A stretch of DNA of 21,404 bases, taken from contig CAZPAV010000045.1 of assembly GCA_964584755.1 (NCBI GenBank), positions 1-21,404 on the forward strand. The letters run 5' to 3'. Shown here piece by piece: positions 8,692 through 15,200 of this stretch (its first letter is position 1; the number at the start of each line of letters is the position of its first letter). The notes under the pieces are model-generated. The model saw nothing but the letters and a program-made list of their open reading frames with translations. It was not told the origin of the DNA and ran no database searches. The stretch comes from CAZPAV01 sp964584755 (GTDB taxonomy: Bacteria > Actinomycetota > Acidimicrobiia > Spongiisociales > UBA5794). The position numbers and the translations under genes are program-made.

Positions 8692-9497
8692 CGGGCGCTC
8701 CTCAGCTTCTGGACGTAGGTGCGCTGTGGCCCCCGGACCACGAGCGCGGTGAACAGGACGAGAACGAGCAGTCCGGCGATGCCGATCACGACGAGGAGGT
8801 CGACGGACGTGCCGCCGGCCGGGGCGCCGGCCGTCGTCTCGAGGAAGGCGGTGAGGTCGTTCGCCTCCCGCGCCGTCAGGGGGTGGTCGGCGAAGATCGC
8901 CACCATCGGGTCCCAGGGCGGATCCGTGATGGCGGCGATGAACGGCCCTTCGCCGTACTGGTCGACGATCCCGGTGAGGTCCGGTCCCATGCCCGGGCCG
9001 CCGAGGCGGTCGTACGCTCCGGCCCGGTGACACGCGATGCAGGCCGGACCGCCGTTCGACAGCCGCACCGTTCCTCGGAACAGATCCTCACCGGCGGCGG
9101 CGGAGGCGACCCCGGCGGGCAGCGTCGTGGTCGTCGTGGGGGCGGGTGCCGACCCGGCGAGCTCCACGACGTAGGCGGCCACCGCCTGGAGCTCGGCGTC
9201 GGAGAGTCGCTTGCCGAAGGACGGCATGCGACGGCTGTAGGAGACGCCCATGATCTCCTTGCCCTCGAGCCCGTCGCGCACGACCTGGGTCACATACGCG
9301 AGATCCGTCGCGTCCGGGTTGCCCGCCAGGGGCGGGTACTTGTTCGGGATGCCGCTGCCGTCGTCCTGGTGGCAGCGGGCACAGCGCTTCTCGAAGATGG
9401 TGCGACCCTCGTCGTTGCTCTGCGCGAGGGCCGCCGCCGGGGCCAGCGCGGCGAGGACCGCGACGAGGACGACGGCGAGGAGCATCAACCGTTTCAC
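8688..9497 (-). CDS. Membrane-anchored di-heme cytochrome c, NarC-like, in the nar operon
   Basis: The 269-residue protein starts with a clear signal peptide (MKRLMLLAVVLVAVLAAL, likely cleavage after ALA near residue 25). Two heme sites follow: CARCH at 39-43 with a likely axial Met91, and CIACH at 153-157. They are separated by a Thr-rich linker at about 119-125. A C-terminal helix (about 231-254) followed by basic residues anchors it in the membrane, with both hemes outside the cytoplasm. The GTG start at 9497 overlaps the stop of the Rrf2 gene (GTGA), and the end overlaps the narG start (ATGA), so the three genes are tightly coupled. Thermus thermophilus has a di-heme cytochrome (NarC) as first gene of its nar operon, needed for a functional enzyme. 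Position and heme number suggest the same role here, but orthology was not tested. Confidence 0.88.
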   Translation of the reverse strand: MKRLMLLAVVLVAVLAALAPAAALAQSNDEGRTIFEKRCARCHQDDGSGIPNKYPPLAGNPDATDLAYVTQVVRDGLEGKEIMGVSYSRRMPSFGKRLSDAELQAVAAYVVELAGSAPAPTTTTTLPAGVASAAAGEDLFRGTVRLSNGGPACIACHRAGAYDRLGGPGMGPDLTGIVDQYGEGPFIAAITDPPWDPMVAIFADHPLTAREANDLTAFLETTAGAPAGGTSVDLLVVIGIAGLLVLVLFTALVVRGPQRTYVQKLRSAR

Positions 9498-9922
9498 GTT
9501 CCGTTCCTCTTTCCTTTCGCAAGCGTACCGACCGGGGTGGCCGCGAGACGTTCCAGCAGGGCGTTCCTGGCCTCGACCCACGCGTCGTGGAGGGCACAGG
9601 GATCCGCGCCGGAGCACGTGGCGCCGTCGAGGACGCACCGGTCGACCTCGGTGGGTCCCTCGATGGCTTCGATGAGGTCGAGGAGGGAGATGTCGTTGGG
9701 GTCCACGACGAGGCGGTAGCCCCCCGTGGGGCCCGGCCCGGAATCGACCCAGCCGCGCCGGACGAGCGGCCCCATCACCTGGGGTACGAACTGGACCGTG
9801 GCGTCGATGGCCTCGGCGAGGGCGGTCGCCTTGCAGCGTCCACCCTCGCAGCGGCCCGAGGCCGAGAGCGTGTGGATCGCTCGCAGCGCCAGGTCGGTCC
9901 GGCGGGTGAGCTCGAGCCTCAC
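9494..9922 (-). CDS. Rrf2-family Fe-S transcriptional regulator in the nar operon
   Basis: This 142-residue protein has the Rrf2 layout. An N-terminal winged helix (MRLELTRRTDLALRAIHTL) leads to the GPTGGYRL wing near residues 64-71 and the LLDLIEAIEGP helix. The cluster loop has Cys96, Cys103 and Cys109 (C-x6-C-x5-C), the normal three-cysteine ligand set of NsrR/IscR-type proteins, so it probably carries a [2Fe-2S] or [4Fe-4S] cluster sensing NO, O2 or iron-sulfur status. An extra pair, Cys25 and Cys30 (CEGGRC), sits in the DNA-binding domain and is unusual. The start is GTG at 9922, with a GGTGAGGA element upstream; the nearby ATG at 9930 is out of frame. It begins 10 bases after narK and overlaps the cytochrome start, so it is expressed with the operon and probably controls it. 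Which ligand it senses is not readable from the sequence. Confidence 0.88.
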   Translation of the reverse strand: MRLELTRRTDLALRAIHTLSASGRCEGGRCKATALAEAIDATVQFVPQVMGPLVRRGWVDSGPGPTGGYRLVVDPNDISLLDLIEAIEGPTEVDRCVLDGATCSGADPCALHDAWVEARNALLERLAATPVGTLAKGKRNGT

Positions 9923-9932
9923 CGGGACATCC

Positions 9933-11255
9933 TCACCGTGTGCTCCCGGTGGTGGCCGGGGCGGGGACGGGATGACGCCGGGTCTTCATGAGCAGCCAGA
10001 TGACGAGCAGGGAGAACACCGCCAGGGCGATGAACACGACGAACCCGGTGGCGTAGCCGACGACCTCCGTCCCGTGGACGAACAACGCCATCAGCGGCGG
10101 AATGGCGAACCCGCCGAAGGCGCCGAGGCCGCCGACCCAGCCGGAGGCGCCGCCGATCGCCTCGGGGACCTCCTGAGGGACGAGCTTGAACACCGCGGCG
10201 TTGTTCACGCCCATGCCGATCGCCATGAGGATCTCGGCGACGAGAGAGACGAGGAGCACCTGGGAGAAGGTCATGATCGCCGCGCCGATGAGCAGGATGA
10301 CCATGGAGAGGAGCGCCGTCTTCTCCCCGCCGATGCGGTCCGACACCGAACCGCCGACGATGCGGATGAGCGAGGCGAGGATCGAGAACGTCGCGGTGAG
10401 GGTACCGGCGATGAAGAGGCGCACGCCGAACAGCTCGTGCCAGTAGGTCGGCAGCCATGCCGTCAGGGCGATGAACCCGCCGAACGTCGTGAAGTACAGC
10501 GCGACGAGCGCCCACGTCTTCCAGATGGCCGCCGAGTGCTTGAGGGTGTCGAGGATGCTCCCGGCGGGGAACAGCTCCTGTCCCAGCGCGGTGGCCCGTT
10601 CGCGGGCCTCGGCGACGGCCAGGCCATGCTTGCGGAGCTGGAAGAACGGGGCGTTCTGACCGATGAAGTAGTAGAGCACCGTTCCGAAGAACAGGATGAG
10701 CAGCCAGATGACGTACGCCGCGGGAAGCCCCCAGTTGGAGAGGACGACGGGGATGAGGAACGAGAAGATCCCGGGGGCGAGGTTCCCGGCGCCGGCGTAC
10801 GTCCCCAGCGCCCATCCCTGCCGCTTCTGCGGATACCAGTAAGAGACCTGGCTGATCCCGACCGAGAAGGTGGCGATGCCCGATCCGCTGAGGAGGCCGA
10901 GGAGGAGGAGGATCGGGTAGATCGACGCCGGCAGGTGGTCGGGGTACATGGTGACGACGATGAACGCCAACCCGGCCATGCCGACCACCGACAGGCCGAG
11001 GAGCCACAGGTACGGCTTGCGCCCGCCGTCGGTGTCCACCCAGGCGGAGAAGGGGATGCGCAGCAAGGAGCCCGACAGCATCGGCATGGCCACGAGGAGA
11101 CCGACCTCGGTGGGGGACAGCCCGATGACGTCCTTGAACTTCGCCGCGGTCGGTCCGAACAGGGCGACGGCGGCGAACCCGAAGAAGAAGCCGAGGGTGG
11201 CGGCGACGAGCGCGTTCGTCGGAGCCCCCCGGACGTGTGTCGACTGCGTGGTCAT
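9933..11255 (-). CDS. narK: NarK-type nitrate/nitrite transporter (MFS)
   Basis: This 440-residue major facilitator protein has about twelve membrane helices. Both nitrate-signature regions are recognisable: GTYAGAGNLAPG around residues 145-160 and GGASGWVGGLGAFGG in the C-terminal half. Substrate-binding arginines appear in context in TM2 (SGSLLRIPFSAWVD) and in the matching helix of the second half (LIRIVGGSVSDRIGGEK). It should import nitrate and/or exchange it for nitrite, supplying the cytoplasmic NarG active site. The ATG at 11255 is preceded by GGGAGGACC, a strong ribosome binding site. It is the first gene of the nar block; the Rrf2 gene follows after 10 bases. Whether it is a proton symporter (NarK1) or an antiporter (NarK2) type is not decided here. 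Confidence 0.93.
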   Translation of the reverse strand: MTTQSTHVRGAPTNALVAATLGFFFGFAAVALFGPTAAKFKDVIGLSPTEVGLLVAMPMLSGSLLRIPFSAWVDTDGGRKPYLWLLGLSVVGMAGLAFIVVTMYPDHLPASIYPILLLLGLLSGSGIATFSVGISQVSYWYPQKRQGWALGTYAGAGNLAPGIFSFLIPVVLSNWGLPAAYVIWLLILFFGTVLYYFIGQNAPFFQLRKHGLAVAEARERATALGQELFPAGSILDTLKHSAAIWKTWALVALYFTTFGGFIALTAWLPTYWHELFGVRLFIAGTLTATFSILASLIRIVGGSVSDRIGGEKTALLSMVILLIGAAIMTFSQVLLVSLVAEILMAIGMGVNNAAVFKLVPQEVPEAIGGASGWVGGLGAFGGFAIPPLMALFVHGTEVVGYATGFVVFIALAVFSLLVIWLLMKTRRHPVPAPATTGSTR

Positions 11256-11428
11256 GGTCCTCCCACTCCCATCGATCGCTGAGTCCTCGATTCCGAGACT
11301 CGAGGAACTGTCGACAAGAGCCTAGAGCCGCCGAATCCCCGACGGCTAGGGCCGTTGGTCCCGATTCGTCGGGCACCGTGGCCGCGGCGGCAGCCGTCGA
11401 CGGGAACGGTCGGCGGGAACGCTCGGGA
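11256..11428 (-). promoter_or_regulatory. Probable promoter/operator region of the nar block
   Basis: Reading on the minus strand toward narK, a TAGGCT box (11319-11324) fits a TAnnnT -10 element. The 8-bp palindrome TGTCGACA (11309-11316) lies over the expected start of transcription. An inverted repeat CCTCGA-N9-TCGAGG (11285-11305) lies between it and narK. Two related CTAG-containing blocks, CCTAGAGCCG (11321-11330) and GCTAGGGCCG (11345-11354), are 24 bases apart. Two small hairpins, ACGGC-TAGG-GCCGT (11342-11355) and CCCGA-TTCG-TCGGG (11360-11373), lie toward the end of the upstream regulator gene and may end its transcript. No clear -35 box or FNR site was found. All assignments are by eye. 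Confidence 0.4.
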
Positions 11429-12190
11429 TCAGGAGGGGTGGGGGCCGGAGGCGTCCCCGTGGGTGAAGCGCTCCGCGGCGGCGTGAACTCGCAGGATGAG
11501 GCGAAACACCTCCTCGTCGGTGGCGATCTCCGGGTCGACGAGGAGGAGGGACGTCGTCCGGAACACCTCCGGTCCGAGCAGTCGCACCTGCAGCCGGGCG
11601 GGGAGGAGCGCCGCGTACCGCTCCGGGACGACGGTGTAGGAGTCGACCGTCTCGAGGAGCGCTCCCGCCAGGGCCGTGTCGGGGACGCGCTGGTGGATCC
11701 GGGCGGGAAACGCGGGACGGGAGAGCAGCTTCACGAGGACCCGCTCGGTCACGGGTCCGGCGGGTCCCACCACGAGCGGCAGGTGCCGCAAGGTGTCGGG
11801 GGAGACCCGCGCGGCCTCGGGGAGCGGGACGCGGGAGACGACGACGAGGCGGTCGCCTCCGATGGGGAGGACCTCGACGTCCTCCGGGGGGTCCTCGCCC
11901 GGCCACAGCGCGGCGAGGCAGAGGTCCACGCTCCGCCCGACGGAGTGCCCGGGAGGCTCCCGGTAGGGGACGACCCGAACCCGGTCGGCGGCGAGGTCGT
12001 CGGCCAGGGCGTCGAAGACGAAGGCGGCGAGGTCGATGCCGAGGGCGGGGTCGTAGGCGAGGCGCAGGTGGCCGGGCCGGGTCGGCTCCTCGACCGACCG
12101 CGCCGGTGCACCCGACGCGGCCTGGCGCCGCCGCGCCCGGAACCTCCCGGTGCGGGCTGCGTCGCTGCCGCCGGTCTCCTCGATCCGCAT
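11429..12190 (-). CDS. LysR-type effector-binding domain protein without a visible DNA-binding domain
   Basis: The 253-residue product has a LysR-like periplasmic-binding-protein fold. It begins near residue 40 (GHLRLAYDPALGIDL), with later matching segments such as VDLCLAAL, GDRLVVVSRVPLP, LPLVVGPAGP and ALLETVDSYTVVP. The usual N-terminal winged helix-turn-helix of about 60-90 residues is absent. In its place are about 35 residues rich in Arg and Ala (RTGRFRARRRQ). I looked upstream in all three frames for a detached HTH and saw none. The ATG at 12190 was chosen because a TAGGGT -10-like box (12201-12206) lies 10 bases before it, suggesting a near-leaderless transcript; there is no ribosome binding site. 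It lies upstream of narK on the same strand and divergent from the b6/c operon, so it could act as an effector sensor for either, perhaps with a partner. Function is inferred. Confidence 0.7.
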   Translation of the reverse strand: MRIEETGGSDAARTGRFRARRRQAASGAPARSVEEPTRPGHLRLAYDPALGIDLAAFVFDALADDLAADRVRVVPYREPPGHSVGRSVDLCLAALWPGEDPPEDVEVLPIGGDRLVVVSRVPLPEAARVSPDTLRHLPLVVGPAGPVTERVLVKLLSRPAFPARIHQRVPDTALAGALLETVDSYTVVPERYAALLPARLQVRLLGPEVFRTTSLLLVDPEIATDEEVFRLILRVHAAAERFTHGDASGPHPS

Positions 12191-12419
12191 CTGGGTCGAT
12201 ACCCTATCCGGTGGAGGCGACCGAGGCCAGGAAACCGTCGCGGTGGCCCGAGGAGCACGCCTTCGGACCCCGCCGCCTCGTCCCCTCGGTCCGGAATCGT
12301 TTGTCGGCAGGCGGTCCACTCGGGACTTTCGGCCCCAGTGCGTCGGATCGACTCCTCGTCGGGGACGACTAGCGTGCCGTTTCGCACCGACTAGGTTGTG
12401 CGGGAGGAGGTGGGCATCG
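12191..12419. promoter_or_regulatory. Divergent intergenic region before the b6/c operon
   Basis: This 229-bp region separates the LysR-like gene (minus) from the operon on the plus strand. For the plus strand, TAGGTT at 12392-12397 is a candidate -10 box, followed by a 22-base leader with GGAGGAGG. The heptamer CGACTAG is present twice, at 12366-12372 and 12388-12394, exactly 22 bases or about two helical turns apart, with the second copy overlapping the -10 box. For the minus strand, TAGGGT (12201-12206) is the -10 candidate. No small gene or RNA is recognised in the remainder. Confidence 0.4.
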
Positions 12420-12647
12420 ATGGACCGCGAACGGATGTCACAAGGACGCGCCCTGCTCTCCGGGGTACTGATCCTCCTCTACTTCGCGATCTTCACCGCG
12501 TGGCTTCCCTCGTTCCTCCTCCGCTCCCCCTTGCTGAGGGCCGCACCGAGAAACGTGGCCGACGGAGTGACCGTCGTCATCTGGGGCGGGTTCTTCGTCG
12601 CCGGCGCCTGGGGACTGCGGCGGGCCCAGGCGCGGGGGTGGATCTGA
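12420..12647 (+). CDS. Small two-helix membrane protein at the head of the b6/c operon
   Basis: The 75-residue product has two predicted membrane helices, roughly residues 9-30 (ALLSGVLILLYFAIFTAWLPSF) and 46-66 (TVVIWGGFFVAGAWGL). A basic C-terminus (RRAQARGWI) suggests a cytoplasmic tail. The ATG at 12420 was chosen because GGAGGAGG lies 8-10 bases upstream; a longer open frame begins far inside the regulatory region and is unlikely. Its stop is one base before the ATG of the flavoprotein gene, so translation is coupled. I do not recognise the family. Position and topology suggest that it anchors the soluble flavoprotein to the membrane or assists the b6/c complex; this is inference. Confidence 0.7.
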   Translation: MDRERMSQGRALLSGVLILLYFAIFTAWLPSFLLRSPLLRAAPRNVADGVTVVIWGGFFVAGAWGLRRAQARGWI

Positions 12648-12648
12648 G

Positions 12649-14469
12649 ATGACCGCCGAGTTGGGGTTCTACGACTTCAACATCCCCTGCCTGGCCGCCT
12701 GTCCCGTCCACACGAACGCCGGTGCGTACGTCGCCGCCATCGCCGACGGCGACGACCGGCTCGCCTACCTCACCGCCCGCCTGCCCAACCCGTTCGCCTC
12801 GGTGTGCGGCCGCGTCTGTGCCGCCCCGTGTGAGGACGCGTGCCGGCGGGGGAAGATCGACCGACCCATCGCCATCCGGGCCCTCAAGCGGTTCGTCACC
12901 GAGCGGTACGGTCCCGAGGCCGGGGGCGCGAGCATCTGGGACCTCGTCGACCGTCCGGCCGCGACACGCCGGGACAAGACGGTGGCGATCGTCGGTGGCG
13001 GGCCGGCGGGTCTCGCCTGCGCCCACGACCTCCTGCTCCAGGGCTACGGCGTCACGCTGTACGAGGCGGCGGACCGTCTCGGCGGCATGATGCTCCTCGG
13101 CATCCCCGAGTACCGGCTTCCCCGTGACATCATCGAGGGCGAGATCCAGGGGATCGTCGATCTCGGGCTCGACGTCCGGCTCGGGACGCGCCTGGGGAGG
13201 GACATGACCCTCACCGAGCTGCGCGAGCAGCACGACGCCGTGTTCCTCGCCATCGGTGCCACGCTCGGACGCGACCTCGACATCCCCGGCCACGAGGCCG
13301 ACGGCGTCTTCCGGGCCGTCGAGTTCCTCCTCAACCTCAATCAGGGGTTCCACGTCGACGTCGGCGAGCGGGTCGTCGTCATCGGGGGAGGGAACGTGGC
13401 CATGGACGCGGCTCGCACCGCGTTGCGAGCGGCCGCGTATCGGGAGAAGATCGAGGTGTCCCCAACTCCGGCCATGGCCGACGGTTCCGGACCGGGGCAC
13501 GCCATCGACGTGGCCCGTAGCGCCATGCGGGCCGGCGCCACGCAGGTGACCATCGTCTCGCTCGAGTCCCGGAAGGAGATGCCCGCCTCCGAGTTCGAGA
13601 TCGAGGAGGCCGAGGCCGAGGACATCCGTTTCGTCCACCGGCGCGGCCCGCGGGCCATCCTCACCGACGACCGGGACCGCGTCCTGGGCCTGGAGACGGT
13701 GGGCGTCACCCGGGTCTTCGACGAGGAGGGTCGCTTCTCCCCCCAGTTCGACGAGAGCGACGTCTCCCGCCTCGAGGCCGACACGGTCATCCTCGCCATC
13801 GGGCAGGCGATCGACCTCACCGCCCTGGGAGAGGACGGGCCCGAGGTGTCCCCGCGGCGCACGATCGCCACCGATCCCGAGACCCTGCGCACCTCCCTTC
13901 CCGACGTGTGGGCCGGGGGTGACGCCGCCTTCGGCCCGCGTCTCCTCATCACCGCCATCGCCGAAGGCCGCAAGGCGGCCGCCTCGATCCACGCTCAGCT
14001 CTCTCCCGGTGACGCGACCGCGGCGCGACGGTCGGGAAGGATGACGATCGTCGAGGACTTCCACCGCATGCTCGACCGGTACGACGAGCGGGACCGACTC
14101 CCGGTCCCGGCGCTCCCCACCGACCGGAGGATCGGGCTCCAGGAGGTGGAGCTGGGCTACACCGAGGAGGAGGCGCGGGCGGAGGCATCCCGCTGCCTGC
14201 GCTGCTTCCTCGACATCCAGCTCGACGTCGACGCCTGTGTGCTGTGCGGGCTCTGCTCCGACGTCTGCCCCCTGGATCTCATCTCCCTGGTGCCGTCGGA
14301 GCGGGTGGGCGGGGTGCCCGGAGGGACCGCGCTGGTCCTCGACGAGACGCGGTGCATCCGGTGCGCGCTCTGCATCGATCGGTGTCCGCCCAAGGCGCTG
14401 TCGATGGGGATGTGGACCGGAGTCGGCGTCCCCGAGGAGGTTCCCGTGACGATCGGAGGAGTGGCATGA
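12649..14469 (+). CDS. GltD-like FAD/NAD(P) oxidoreductase with N- and C-terminal Fe-S domains
   Basis: The 606-residue protein is built like NADPH-dependent glutamate synthase small chain and related electron-input modules. Residues 10-90 form a Cys-rich Fer4_20-type domain (CLAACPVHTNAGAYV, then CGRVCAAPCEDAC). An FAD-binding GGGPAGL motif is near 116-122 and an NAD(P)-binding GGGNVAMDAAR motif near 247-257. A C-terminal ferredoxin domain has CVLCGLCSDVCP (about 530) and CIRCALCIDRCPP (about 570), giving two [4Fe-4S] clusters, plus a CLRC pair before it. It lacks the glutamate synthase large subunit as a neighbour. Instead its stop overlaps the start of cytochrome b (ATGA). It probably moves electrons between NAD(P)H or ferredoxin and the membrane complex from the cytoplasmic side. 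The partner and direction are inferred from context; a soluble NADPH-ferredoxin role is an alternative. Confidence 0.88.
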   Translation: MTAELGFYDFNIPCLAACPVHTNAGAYVAAIADGDDRLAYLTARLPNPFASVCGRVCAAPCEDACRRGKIDRPIAIRALKRFVTERYGPEAGGASIWDLVDRPAATRRDKTVAIVGGGPAGLACAHDLLLQGYGVTLYEAADRLGGMMLLGIPEYRLPRDIIEGEIQGIVDLGLDVRLGTRLGRDMTLTELREQHDAVFLAIGATLGRDLDIPGHEADGVFRAVEFLLNLNQGFHVDVGERVVVIGGGNVAMDAARTALRAAAYREKIEVSPTPAMADGSGPGHAIDVARSAMRAGATQVTIVSLESRKEMPASEFEIEEAEAEDIRFVHRRGPRAILTDDRDRVLGLETVGVTRVFDEEGRFSPQFDESDVSRLEADTVILAIGQAIDLTALGEDGPEVSPRRTIATDPETLRTSLPDVWAGGDAAFGPRLLITAIAEGRKAAASIHAQLSPGDATAARRSGRMTIVEDFHRMLDRYDERDRLPVPALPTDRRIGLQEVELGYTEEEARAEASRCLRCFLDIQLDVDACVLCGLCSDVCPLDLISLVPSERVGGVPGGTALVLDETRCIRCALCIDRCPPKALSMGMWTGVGVPEEVPVTIGGVA

Positions 14470-15200
14470 AACCGACGCTCACCGAACGCGTCAAAGAGAC
14501 GGCGGTCGGGCGGTCCGTGTTCCGGGTCCCGACCCGGGAGACGCCGAGGGAACGGGCCGAGGGACACTGGGCGAACTTCTTCCTCCACCTGTACCCGGTG
14601 AAGATCCGTCGGGAGGAGGTGGGGTTCCGGTACTCCTGGTACCTCGGCGTGGCGAGCCTGACGCTGTTCGTCTCGCTCATCGTCTCGGGCATCTATCTGA
14701 TGTTCTTCTACGTTCCCTCGCCGACGACCGCCTACGGGAACATCCAGTTCCTCCAGACACAGGTGCCGTTCGGTCAGTTCATCCGCAACGTCCATCGCTG
14801 GTCGGCACACCTCATGGTCGTGGCGGTCATGGCCCACATGGCGAAGGTGTTCTACCGGGGCGCGTACAAGCCGCCACGCGAGTTCAACTGGGTGGTCGGC
14901 GTCGTGCTCCTCGTCCTCACCCTGCTCCTCTCCTTCACCGGCTACCTGCTCCCCTGGGACCAGCTCGCCTACTGGGCCATCACCGTAGGGACATCACTGG
15001 CGGCGTACGTGCCGTTCATCGGCAAGCAGGTGTCACAGCTCCTGCTGGGAGGACCGCAGGTGAGCTCGGCCACGTTGCTGCGCTTCTACGTGCTCCACGT
15101 GGCGATGCTCCCCACCATCCTCGTGATGGCCATCGTCATCCACCTGTGGCGGTGGCGGAAGGACAGCACGCTCGACTCGGGAGGTTCCATCGATGGCTGA
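14466..15200 (+). CDS. Cytochrome b6-type subunit of a quinol:cytochrome c oxidoreductase
   Basis: This 244-residue protein is the four-helix heme-carrying half of cytochrome b. Ligand histidines are H110 and H124 (NVHRWSAHLMVVAVMAHMAK) and H211 and H226. The second pair is 15 residues apart, as in b6 rather than mitochondrial-type b. KPPREFNWVVGV and LLPWDQLAYWA are further family signatures. It carries an N-terminal extension of about 40 residues before the first helices. The position of the cysteine that binds the extra heme c in cyanobacterial and Bacillus b6 proteins appears to be Tyr59 (SWYLG against FYCLGG), so that heme is probably absent. The ATG at 14466 follows GGAGGAG and overlaps the flavoprotein stop. 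The gene end overlaps the subunit IV start by 8 bases. Confidence 0.93.
   Translation: MKPTLTERVKETAVGRSVFRVPTRETPRERAEGHWANFFLHLYPVKIRREEVGFRYSWYLGVASLTLFVSLIVSGIYLMFFYVPSPTTAYGNIQFLQTQVPFGQFIRNVHRWSAHLMVVAVMAHMAKVFYRGAYKPPREFNWVVGVVLLVLTLLLSFTGYLLPWDQLAYWAITVGTSLAAYVPFIGKQVSQLLLGGPQVSSATLLRFYVLHVAMLPTILVMAIVIHLWRWRKDSTLDSGGSIDG

Noticed and set aside
5281..8718. Very long plus-strand open frame (over 1100 codons) opposite narG
   Set aside because: It mirrors the codon structure of narG, is full of Val/Gly/Arg/His/Asp with no domain, and results from high third-position GC. All conserved motifs are on the minus strand.
8692..9033. N-terminal extension of narG by about 114 codons
   Set aside because: It overlaps the di-heme cytochrome in another frame, and the NarG family begins at the ATG at 8691, which has the ATGA coupling.
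9726..11282. Long plus-strand open frame opposite narK
   Set aside because: Composition dominated by Glu, Asp, Arg and Gly, with no hydrophobic or domain signal; narK on the other strand is unambiguous.
12649..14469. Annotation of the flavoprotein simply as glutamate synthase small subunit
   Set aside because: The C-terminal two-cluster ferredoxin domain, the absence of a large subunit and the overlap with cytochrome b argue against a plain glutamate synthase role.
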